From Whitmania pigra (lineage: Eukaryota; Annelida; Clitellata; Hirudinida; Haemopidae), in contig JAJTWR010000159.1 in assembly GCA_021613335.1 (NCBI GenBank), forward strand, positions 2,390,001-2,454,000: 64,000 nt of DNA, read 5' to 3'. Shown piece after piece: positions 53,477-64,000 of the stretch. A model generated the notes under the pieces. It worked only from the letters and a program-made list of their open reading frames with translations. It did no database searches and was not told where the DNA came from. Both the position numbers and the translations under genes were made by a program. Positions within the stretch are counted from its first letter, which is position 1. The number at the start of each line of letters is the position of its first letter.

Positions 53477-56400
53477 TTACCCCCTGTATTTGTGATACTT
53501 TGTAAATTCATTGTAAATGTCTCTATATATTTCCTTTGCTCCTGTTGAGAGAGCAATTTGGAGTTGAGCAGTCGTGTGCTCGTCACACATATCCAACCAC
53601 AAGTAAACAGCCTGCAACAGCGGCATCTAAAACAAATACTTCCTCAAATTAATAAGGACATCTCACTTCATTTATGAAACGTTATTTTAAATTAAATAAT
53701 AATAAATTAAACTGACAAAAACCAAGTAAATTATATAATTGTAGTTCATTTATAATGACATGTAACTTGCCTTTATAACTGGATAAAGTGTCAATTTCTG
53801 GGAACAATCAGCAAATTCAGCGACAAGGAGGTGTGCTACTTTTGTGAAGTCAAGTTTATACTCTTGCATGGAAGCTGCCAGTCTAATAAGGATAAACAAT
53901 AATAAAATGAATCATGAAATGGATTTGCAGAAGCTTTAAATTTGTTTACCTCTCAACAGATCGAGCACACTTTTCTAGATCTTGTAAATCATCTTGGGAA
54001 AGAGTAACACCTGTCACTTGTTGACCACCCCACATTGAAGCTTGAAGCAGTTCTGAAGAACACAAACTCATTAAAATTTAAACCATGCCTTAATCTGTAT
54101 TAGTAGGATCACAATTCATGATCAATCATTTTTAAATTATTTGCTAGTTTACTTTTTGTAGCAGCAGTGAGTGTTGGTACCAGACATTTAACACTTTCAG
54201 GATGAGAACTTAGGATGGAATCAAGCACTTTGTAGTATGACTGAAAGACTGCAACAAACTCTGCCAGTTGCATTTTATAAGCCGAAGGCAATGATTTGCT
54301 TGGGAAAGACTCGAGGTTGATACTGTGGGCAAAATGTAGGAGGATCGATAAGTCTTGAATGAGCAGGAAATTCTGAAAATATGCAACAAATTACAAAATT
54401 GAACACTGATATAAATAGCCAAGACTTAATATCTCAAATGATCTTACTGGTTTCTTGTTTACAAGTGCCGACAGGGTGTTTAACATTGATATCATAACAT
54501 AAGCAGGAGGATTTCTGAGAAGAAGCTTTTGAATTGAGATGACAATCTAAAAATACAGTAATATTGTTAAATTAATCTAAACTCGTATTTGTCAACCTGG
54601 GTCTTACATGCTGGCATGAATAAATCATGGTTTCCTCGAGTCCTTCAGCAATTTTTTGGTCCAACAAACTTTGCCAAACTTGCATTATGCAGTGAACATC
54701 CTGCCAATTAACAGACTTGGAATCCTGTGCATGAAAATCAAGTATTTACTGCAAATTTAACACTTGACAAAAATAAAATTATAAAAATAAGCTCACCATA
54801 GATGAAAATATTTTTTGTAGCGCTATGGAAAGTTTTTCCTTGTTCATAGACAACATCAGTAGACTGGCCAATTCTGACAAACAAATTTCAAGAGGATTGG
54901 AAGAAACAAGGCTGTTGGATTGAATAAGAGCTTTCAATTTTTGGCATATCGTATCAAAAGCCTCATCAAGAAATTCGTTTTGAGTGGTATCAGACTGTCC
55001 AATGCAAATTTCTTTGATAAAGTCGATGCAGTTCAGTAAAATATCTGGATCCTGATAAATATATTGTAGAATGCTATAATATTATAATATTACAATCGTA
55101 ATATTTTAGATGACAACTAAAATCATACATCAGTTTTCTTGATAATAATGAGAGGGTAATTCTTGAATGAAAGGACTTGTTTGAATATGTTCATTTTAGT
55201 CAATTCATTTTCTTTACCACTCTGATTGCCTGTTAACTTTGAATGCTTAAGGAGTGAGACCATCGTCTCCATTACGAGGGGCAAACACCTCTTCCCTTCT
55301 CCAAAAAACCACTCTTCGATATTCATCTCATGGAAACTCTCAAAGCAAGAATATGTTTTCAACAAAAGCTTTTTAGTGATCTTCTTCAAAACTGAAGAGC
55401 ATTCAACCTCTATGGATTGTTGGTTCAGAGCCTGCAATGGAGGAAGTACAAATCAACATATTTACAGGACAATAAGTTTTTTTAATATGTCTAACTTACT
55501 CTGCAGATAAGGTTACTTGTTATCAAAAGATGTTCAAAGTTACTGTTTGAGTAATCATGGGACTCTTTACAAATCTGCAATTATTTTTAAAAATAATTTA
55601 ACAATAAATCAGTATGTTATATTATACATAATTTAGTAAAGTTATAATTTAAAACCATTGCACAACTACCTTTTGGAAAAAGACCTTGGTTTTTTTAAGT
55701 TCAACAACATTTTTCAAAACAGCTGAGACAAAAGAATCAAATATCCTCCTGCAGAGTTTTCTACATAAAAGAACCTCCTGGAATATAAATTTAACAAAGC
55801 TCAAGATAAATACTATTGGACAATTAGTTAGCTATTTCTAATGGTTTCAAGAAAGCTGGAAATATATAAACCATAAAAGCCATTTTCTACAAGCAGTCAC
55901 TCACATACTAATAACAATAAGTATTTAACTCACTTTATCATCAGAGGAGAAGTAGTCATAAAGAGAAAGAATCCATGAACAGAAAGTAGCAGGAGAAATA
56001 TATTTGAGCAACAAATTTGTGCACTTAATGTGATGCAGACTATTTGCGATAATCAAGAGGCAACGAGTTGTCATGCTTAAGCCCTCGGGACCTCGACAGA
56101 GGATCATTACTGAGACAATACTGCATTTCATCTTTTGAAGCCGATTCATGAAAGGCACCAAATAATTCAGAAGAGCCTAAAAGCAAGGTTGTTAATATTG
56201 AGGTTAACGAAGAATCTTACAACGACTTCAAACAAGGCTGATGTCACCCACCTCCAAAATGTACAACAGGTCATCAGAGTAGGAGAAACTCTCCTGTGAC
56301 TTATTGCTCAACAGAATGATGCTTTCATCAAGCAAAGACTGCAAACCAAGAGAAATTGAATCCTGTGTTGAACTTTGCAAAAGTTGTGGTAAAGTTTGAT

Positions 56401-58241
56401 TCAAAGATTCCAAAATTATGGCCATGGTGTCTGTTGCAAGGCCATTTTTCATTTTCTTTGACCTAGAAAACACAGCACAAAATCCTACTAGATGCACAGT
56501 TTAAAACAACTAATCCAACCTTTTTTTTTTGCAACGAAATATTTCACTTAATTTCTCCAAAAATTGTGAACACAATTCATTGAGCAAGTCAGATGTTACA
56601 TCACTATTTGGTAAATTGCTGAAAAATCTGTTAGTAGTGTCCTGATAAGTACCTCTGCCAAAGTATGTTAATTAGATCAGAATTAGAACAGTTAAGAGAG
56701 CAGATTTCACAAATTATCCTTTGACAGAATACCTATGACATAAGCCTTGGACAAGTTTCTTAGAAAATGTGGAGTTATATTTTTGACAAGAGGGGTTGTT
56801 TGTCCTCAAAGATGTTTCAAAAATTGAATGATAAGAGCAACACAATGTTGACCAGAGCATTGATGTATATTCACAACTCTGACTAAAATCAATCTGAAAA
56901 ATAAAATAAATTTTCTGCTGGTTTAGCTACTGTTACAATTACCAATTCTAATGCAAAAAAATTACTGATTCGAGCAAGTCCAACACGACAAAATCACAAA
57001 GTGCAATCAGGGCTTCATTGCTCCATAGATTCAATGATGAGCATTTGACTTTGAATAGAAGCAGGTTTAGCTAAAACAGAAAGTTAATGCCATCAGAGTT
57101 TTTCTAATAAAAAACAAGACCTTCAGATATTGATTAAAAGTACCCAGCCAAGAAAAGCAATCCGATCAGGTTGAGAAATCATAAATGCATGAACTTTAGA
57201 TGCCTTTTTATCTGAAAATCCAACGATTATAGAACCAATAGAGAACAGTTTATTGCTCTCTTGACATGGTTCTGAACGAAGCAGAAACTGTTGATAAAGC
57301 ATCGGGAACTTGAAGATTAACTCCCCAATGATTGTAAGCAAATGAAGAAAATGTGTCATGTGGCTAGCATCCTAAAAACAAAAATATATAATATCATTAA
57401 ATTATGTAATCGGCATAAAAGCAATATCATGTCCTGCAGATACCTTTGAGCCTAAGCATAATTCTATGAAGCCAACAGTCATTTCCTGAGTATCCACAAT
57501 ACATGCTGTGATTTGGGCCAAAGCTTTTTCGGGTACTTGTGACAAACAAATACTCTTAATGAATTCAGTAAACAATCTGAGCACTGGAAATACATTTACA
57601 TCCACAGCTTCAATTTCCTCGACTGAAATGGTTAATTAAAGCTTAATATTAAATAATACAAAATGCAGCATTAATATAACTAACATGTAGCTTTCTTAAG
57701 CTCATCATTCAATATAGTCCAGACCCTTATCACAGTTTCAAAGTGCAAACCTTTGCAACATGAGCGAAAACTGAAAAAGAATAACTGCTTTTTCAATAAA
57801 TCATTTGGTATAATCACTTTAATTATGTATTCAAATGATAACATTTGTGGAAAAATATGGAAAACAATGTGATTGCTTGCCTTTTTAAAGTCTTTGGCAT
57901 CCATAGAACATCATGCTCATTGTTGCCAAACGCATGAAGATAGCCTTTGAACAGTTCTTCGACCTGACTTTTTCTGGTGTATAGATTTATAGCATCACTC
58001 AATTTTGAGTCGATTGAATCTAAATGACCCTAGAATTTAAAAAAATCTTATTTAAAAGCCAACGTTAAAAACTGTAAAATAACAGTTACATAAAATAATC
58101 ATCAGTAATATCTACCCTAATACTATTTTAAGAGCAATTAAAATCAATGGTTAATAATTACACTCTTATAAGATTCACGACAATGAGCAGAAAACCTACC
58201 GAATCTAAATTATTCAGGACGCTACAAAAATATCCTTCCAT
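53477..58241 (-). CDS. URB2: URB2-like ribosome biogenesis protein
   Basis: URB2 (Npa2) acts in the nucleolus in early 60S subunit assembly. The gene reads leftwards from MEGYFCSVLNNLDS (58241) to TAA at 53477, with about twenty exons. It is a helical, HEAT-like protein, poorly conserved in the middle. Identification rests on the C-terminus, where the family's last domain is clear: KCARSVERLAASMQEYKLDF (near 53885-53960), then KLTLYPVIKMPLLQAVYLWL, then KEIYRDIYNEFTKYHKYRG just before the stop. A FPSKSLPSAYKMQLAEFVAV-type stretch precedes it. The N-terminal exons (HLDSIDSKLSDAINLYTRKS; GHLDS onward) fit the usual start. The gene is smaller than the human one. Many introns are below 100 bp. 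Exon boundaries in the middle were not all checked. Confidence 0.85.
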
Positions 58242-59379
58242 TATTTTTTTATGCTTTATGATTTAGTTAACAATCCACTTTTCTCCGGTGGAATGTTGTA
58301 AAACGTGAGAACGATAATAGATCCAATACAATTGAAAATTGTTTCCAAATAAGTTCATTTTGTGTTTCACGTATTGATTAAAGATCTTTTGAAGTATAAA
58401 ATAATAACTTACTTTATTTACTTAATAAATTAGTTAAAAATATATTTAACAGTCAATTTAATATTTAATTTACTTTTGTTATATTTATTTTATACTATTA
58501 TGGACCCAAGCAGTAAATGATATAATATCAGTTAAGTAATTGACAAATTGATTAACATACAAACAAAAACATAGCTGAACGGTTTAATAAACTAATAAAG
58601 TTAATTAAATTAAGGAATCTTTTAATGGGTAGGTGATTACAATATTTGTTCGTTCTTGTAAATCATCTAACATTAATTATTATATGCGTAATTGTAAAGC
58701 AGACAAAATCATGGTAATACTAAAACATTGTAATTCAAATTTAAATGCTTGCAGATAAACGCTTTATTGACAGGAATCAAAGCTTTCACGAGCGCCAGTT
58801 TGCTTTAAAGGGTGCTTTTAATCATATTAAAAATTGTATTTTCACAAGTACTCGAATTGAATAAATCATGAGACCAAAAAATATTCTTTGAATAACTTCT
58901 CATCAAAACCAGATATGGATATATAGTCGGGCGATTGTTTTGACGGCACATCCCGTCGGCGTTTCCTATCATAATTTAAGTGTTTGGATGGCTTTCGCAG
59001 CCTAAATTTTGGGGATTGTGAGTTTTGCTTCATTGAAACCAACTTTTCTTTCATATTTTTTGCATTGCCAGCATGTGTATCGGAATAACACCTTAGTATT
59101 GCTAGTTTTGAGCAAGTTTATTTTAGGTTTAAACTAACTAGTTATATTTTCTTTGTGATCGTTTTTTATTTATATACATTGAAATATTTAATTAACTTGT
59201 TGTAATTTCAATTTGAACGTAGTTTCATGCGCGTTTTGCAAATTTTGCAGGAGAATAGGATTATTGTACAGTTTTTGAGTAACAATACTGCCAGTATAAT
59301 AATTATCAATATTAATACAGTTTCAGTCCATAGTAATTTTGTTAAACTAGATTTTTAAAGAATAGCTGCACCATTTTGA
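58242..59379. promoter_or_regulatory. Divergent URB2/intersectin upstream region
   Basis: Both URB2 (-) and intersectin (+) read outward from here, so their promoters should lie within. The sequence is very AT-rich. It also holds the unassigned minus-strand frame described at 58866-59115. Confidence 0.4.
58866..59115 (-). CDS. Unassigned basic open reading frame
   Basis: A minus-strand frame is open for about 83 codons, with the first ATG at 59054. It is rich in Lys and Arg (KFRLRKPSKHLNYDRKRRR) and ends SISGFDEKLFKEYFLVS. Coding potential is suggested only by composition. It may be a last exon of a gene that I could not trace, or chance. Confidence 0.22.
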
Positions 59380-62300
59380 ATGTTGAATATTAGAACATTA
59401 GAATGTAAGTGGGGTTTTGGGTCTTATATCTCATTAGACATGAAAGGTTTTGGATAAAATATTTCTTTCAAAATAAATGAAATTATTTTTACAACCTTCT
59501 AGAGTATATTGTACTTGAGTGTTGCTTATATCTCAAGTTGATTCAATTTTAGTATTTACTTAATTATTTATTACATGTGTGAAGGATGAAAAGAATATGG
59601 TCGTGGTGTTGCTTTATGATTTAAATGATAAATACGTTTATTTTTTAATATTGAAAAAAATATACTTTAATACATTTTCAGTTAAATGAATGATTGAAAT
59701 TTATCACATACAACAATATTTTAGATAAATGATTGTATTTCAATAGGTCTTGAGAATAAAAAGGATGGCAAATTTTCATGGTTCGTCCTTTTTATCTTGA
59801 CAAATTGATGTAATTTTGAAAAATGTATTAACTTTAAAGTAACAATTAGTGTTATTAATTAATTTTTGAAGATCTATGGGTCATAACTCCGGAGGAGAAA
59901 ATTAAGCACGATAATCAATTTTACTTGATGAATCCCACAGCTGGATTTCTCAGTGGTATGTTTTTTTTGTTAAGTTTTTATGCATTAACCCTTCAAGAAA
60001 TGCAGAGTTTTTTCTCATTCCTTATTTCTCTGTAATGATATGACAGAATTTCTTTATGTTAGTTAATAATCAATTCTTTATGAATCTTCATTATATAATT
60101 ACAATGTTTTACAAATTTGCTTGCATTTGTACTTGGCCTCAGTATGAAAATGTTTTTTTTTAATATAAGATTTCAGTTGATTTTGCTACAGATCTGTCGT
60201 GATTATTTTTGTAGGTGAGCAAGTTAAAGTGTTTTTCTTACAATCTGGATTGCCTCAGACTGTTCTTGGAAAGATATGGCAAGTTGTTTATTCAAGCTGA
60301 TATTTTCTAATGGATGCATGCATGTGTGAATTTTTAAAAAATGTTTTGACATTAAAGTGAAACTAAACATTTGGTAATACATGATTTAACCCATGTTTTA
60401 GGCAACTCTCAGATATTAATGCAGACGGTAAGATGGACAAGAGGGAGTTCTCGATAGCTATGCATCTAATCAAAAAGGCACTTCAGGGTTATGACATTCC
60501 TCACATACTTCCTCCAACTTTGTTAACAAACATCCCTATGGGTTCTACATTTAACCCAGTCATGAATCCTGGAATAATGGGGCCTGCATTTAGTGTTTCT
60601 CCCAATCCCAACATTCTTTACAATGCTGCCACTCTGCCATTTCCAGGTGCTTCTGCTGCCAGTGAGCTCAATTTATGTTTTTTGTTGCCAAATTTTTTGT
60701 TATCAATACTTATGTTTTGTTTCAGTTGTGTCTGCTGATCCAAGGAACTTTGCTACAATTTCAAAGTAAAATATCTATTAAATTGACTTTTATGTTAATT
60801 TGTATATACATTAATTTAATAGTTTCAATAATTTATCTGCATTTCAACAAATTGTAGTTTATAGTCAAGTTATACAAATTTAAATGTCATTGTATAGCAT
60901 GGGTAAGTAAAATATGGTTTGGTTAATAATATTATTAATACAAGATAGAACCGGCATCGCAAGGTGTTCATATAAGTCTCTGAAACTTGCTGTTTTTGAA
61001 GGCCTCCAGTTAGCACATCAGCAGTAATAGGAGAATGGTCCATCACTCCTGCACAAAGACTTAAGTACAAGCAGCTCTTTAATAACCATGATGCCTCCCA
61101 CAAGGGATATTTGACAGGTCAGTGACAGTCCATTGATACGAACTGTAAGAAATGATGGAGGTAGTGGTGATTATGATGATGGTAGTAACAATGATGACGA
61201 TAATGATGATACATTATATACCATCTTGAGGCATAAATATTGATTTATTTATCAATTTTGTGCAAATTAGGTTTGGAAGCCAAAGGGGTTTTGTCTCAAT
61301 CAGGTCTCACTCATCCTGTCCTTGCACAAATCTGGTAAGATGAAGATAAACTATGTAGTTTTTATTCTGCTATTATTTTAGGTTAACTCAATTTTATTAC
61401 CAATATGAGTTTGTGCGTCCACAATATTCTTTTTATTTCTTTTATTTAATTGAAAGGAACAGCAGATATTTTCCAATGACCGAGAACAAATGTAAGAAAG
61501 CAAACAAACGGGCATATTAAAATGTCTTAAGTTGTGTTAATAATATTTTCATACAATTATGTCCTTTTATCATGATCGTGATTTTATCATCAGTTGCTGC
61601 TATAGGAGTTTGATGAGGTTGATGTGTGAATTTTTGAAGTCAAATCAGCAAAAACCATTCTCTGTTTAGAGCAGTGAGAAGTCATCTAAGATGACACAGG
61701 TTTTAGAATTTAATGGTTAAGCATTACTCCACTACTCTGTCTGGGGGAGTGGTTTGGTTAATGACATAGTCATATTTATGATAAGGACTTTAGGACTGGA
61801 GAACCATATTTGTTTTCTCAAGTTAAATAATTTTATTTCCTTCATGAGTCATCAGTGCAGACTGCTTAAATTAATTGATTTTAATGATGAGCAAGTTAGG
61901 TTATGTACCCACTTGTTGAATAAAAGATAGTCTTATTGTGATGCATTCACATGTTATTACCTTGGTAATGCATACTATGTGAAGGATGAGTCCACATCTA
62001 TTCAAATTATTTCAGGAGTCTTGCCGACATTGACACGGATGGCAACCTTTCTCCCGACGAGTTTTGCGTTGCACTGTTTCTCATCGATCAGGCCAAATCT
62101 GGTTTTCCAGTTCCTCCAATGTTGCCTCTAGATCTTGTGCCACCATCTTATAGGAAGGGGAGGAGACCTAGTGAACCTGTTGGCATGAATGTCTCTGTTA
62201 ATCTTCAGTCATCATTATCAGGTGACCGTAAACATTTGTTTGCAACAGTGATGGGTAGTTACTAACTATAAGTAGTTAACTACTTTTAAAGTAGTTATTA

Positions 62301-63588
62301 ACTACAAATAGTTAACTACTTTTAAAAAAATTGTAAAATAAAATGAAGAAAAGTAATTTTTTCCCAATTTCACAATTTTGTACATCACTTTATAAGCATA
62401 GTTTCTTCTGTTTTTGATTAGTTTGGACAATAAAATTTTGTTGAAAATGTTACACTAGTGTAAATAAATATGCTAATAATTATGTCTTGTTCAATTGTCC
62501 AGAAAATTAATTTTATCAAATGTCAACAGAAAAGTAGTTAAAAAAGTAGTTAACTACTATGCAAGTAGTTAAGGAGTAGTTACTAACTACTTATTTAAAA
62601 AGTAGTTAAAAATAGTTACTAACTACTTCTTTATACTTTTTAAGTAGTTAATGCCCATCAGTGGTTTGCAACATCATCAGTGGTTGAAGCTCTATTTAAG
62701 AGCATTTTGAGGCATTTATGTTTTGCATGAATTTTGGTTCAAATCATCACAATGTGCTAAAGCAAATTTTTAAACTTGAATTTGGTGTAGTTTTCATTCA
62801 ACTAGATTGGAGACAAATTTTTAACATAGGCTTATGTCTACTGGTAATGTTTTTGTTAGAAGTTTTTCACTGGCTGTTTATGCCTCAAATTTGGTCTGTT
62901 GTGCCACATATGAGCTGCTTGTGAAGATTTTTAATGCTTTTAAAATTACCAGGAACATGCAAGCCGGGAATTTGTAATGACACGAGTCCTAATGCTAGCA
63001 TGGGCAGCACAAACATGAACATGTCAGGATCAGAAACCAACTCGAACAATTTTACAGATTCCGAACCTGCGAGAATAAGTTTGTTAAATGTTGTTTCCAA
63101 TTTTTGTAATAACATTAGTAAAGATGACATTAGGAACTGCAGTAGTAATAAATCTTATCATGCATTTCTAACAAATGCCAATTGGTTCCAGTAACATTTG
63201 AAGATAAAAGAAAAGAGAACTTTGATAAAGGTCAGGCAGAACTTGAAAGAAGGAGAGCAATGCTGAGGGATCAACAACTCCAAGAGTCAGAAGAGAGGTT
63301 AGCTGCCGAGAGAGCTGAACAAGAAAAAAGAGAAAAGATCAGGTTTATTTTTAACTTTCCATTTCTTCTGTAAACTGTAAGTGATGAAGGGGCACTTATT
63401 AATATCTCTGTTAGCTGTGATGTAAATTAAAGTAAATTAAGTAAAACCTATATTATTATTCTATTTTGACATCAGGCAAGATCAGGAGATGAAGAGGCAG
63501 ATTGAACAAGAGAAGCAACTGGAGAGGCAGAGACAAATTGAGATGGAAAAGGAGGAGCAGAGAAGAAAGCTGTTGGAGCAGAAAGAAG
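59380..63588 (+). CDS. ITSN: Intersectin, 5' part (EH1, EH2, start of coiled coil), cut by window
   Basis: Intersectins are endocytic scaffolds linking clathrin pits, dynamin and actin. A possible first exon (ATG 59380 to donor at 59405, 25 bases) joins in phase with 59872-59955, though it is unproven. Exons 59872-59955, 60215-60278 and 60402-60661 make EH1, with [10 protein letters not shown] and a canonical EF-loop [15 protein letters not shown]2 lies at about 61004-61120, 61271-61333 and 62017-62220 ([21 protein letters not shown]). After a Ser/Asn-rich linker (62953-63120, splice not resolved) the conserved [20 protein letters not shown] appears at 63192, and a Glu/Arg/Gln-rich coiled coil runs on to 63588. 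SH3 domains would lie right of the window. The intron after 60278 appears to use a GC donor. Two introns hold mobile elements. Confidence 0.92.
61140..61220. repeat. GATGAT-rich tract
   Basis: Irregular GATGAT/GATGGT repeats in an intersectin intron. Confidence 0.7.
62238..62671. mobile_element. hAT-type MITE with 8-bp target duplication
   Basis: GTTTGCAA at 62238-62245 and again at 62664-62671 flank a 418-bp element (62246-62663). Its ends are CAGTGATGGGT and, reversed, CACTGATGGGC. Inside lie many copies of GTAGTTAACTAC and TTACTAACTAC in both orientations. The 8-bp duplication and CA(G/C)TG termini fit the hAT superfamily. There is no coding frame. It sits in the intersectin intron after EH2. 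Confidence 0.9.
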
Positions 63589-63657
63589 TGAGTTATTGAC
63601 TTTCAATGAGAAATTATGGCACTTTAATGACAATAGTGAGTTAATTAAAAATTTAAA

Positions 63658-64000
63658 ACATGGTTCGTACAGGTCCTAAAAAGTCCTAAATTTCCGAAAT
63701 TCGGTTTTTTAGTACTAAAAAGTCCTAAAAAAGTGAAGGAGGTCCTAAAAAACAAAAAAAAAGTCCTAAAAAATGATAAAGGTTCAAAAAATAATAATGT
63801 TCAATAAGTTTTATTGAAATAACAATTAGCGGGAAAGCGGTCCCTTTGTTCTTGCGGTCTCATTGTTCTGAGAGCAAAGACTTGATATTTTTTTCAGGGA
63901 GCACATGGGCAGTTGCGACGACTATGCATTGGTATGGAGGGATGTAGTTACAGTTTTGCTAACTTTAAGTCAGGGTCAGGCATCTGTTGAAAGAGGTTTC
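63658..64000 (+). mobile_element. Second copy of the AGTCCTAAA-type transposon, running off the edge
   Basis: It starts ACATGGTTCGTACAGG at 63658, as does the copy at 25382, and the next 230 bp are clearly similar, with repeated AAGTCCTAAA words. From about 63896 it encodes REHMGSCDDYALVWRDVV, then LTLSQGQASVERGF, which resembles the dimerisation region of hAT-like transposases. Only this part is visible. It lies in an intersectin intron. Confidence 0.75.

Overview
This is an AT-rich animal nuclear contig. Genes are split by many short introns. It carries an innexin (invertebrate gap-junction protein), a junctophilin, an intersectin and a Tctex-type dynein light chain, so the source is a metazoan. 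The innexin pattern (YYQWIP before the second membrane segment, paired loop cysteines) and the many non-LTR and hAT-type elements suggest a protostome, possibly a spiralian. I cannot name the species. All genes were called by eye from splice sites and protein family resemblance; exon ends are to be read as plus or minus a few bases unless stated.

Layout, left to right: a RAD51D-like recombination protein cut by the left edge (2-817, +); a NASP histone chaperone (1618-3764, -); a dead LINE fragment; a junctophilin with MORN repeats and a tail anchor (5559-9095, +). Next comes a repeat-rich block (9.3-16.6 kb) with TTA microsatellites, a MITE with a 10-bp target duplication, and three remnants of LINEs that end in a restriction-like endonuclease. 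One of these has an intact reading frame abutting a TTA tract. Then a secreted IgGFc-binding-domain protein (17336-20737, +), a fossil hAT transposase, TMEM41 (22757-24282, +) and DYNLT (24446-25109, -), followed by another mobile-element block (25.4-28.1 kb).

The middle holds an innexin (28698-30436, +), a two-CUB trypsin-like protease (about 30611-32563, -), a very long TTA tract, and a TBC1D2-like RabGAP whose exons run in phase into a beta-propeller-like region (36603-43629, +). The right third is gene-dense: TOLLIP (-), the ZRSR splicing factor (+), a small unresolved gene (-), MOSPD1 (+), the URB2 ribosome-biogenesis protein (-), and the 5' half of intersectin (+), which runs off the right edge. 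Two intersectin introns hold mobile elements.

The genes are ordinary housekeeping or tissue genes with no shared pathway; there is no operon-like logic beyond two divergent pairs (TOLLIP/ZRSR and URB2/intersectin) and several convergent pairs. The most notable signals are the loss of the Walker A motif in the RAD51D-like protein, the apparent RabGAP-propeller fusion, two GC-AG introns, the association of endonuclease-type LINEs with TTA repeats, and the MITEs with clear target-site duplications. I found no evidence of a wholly new biological system.
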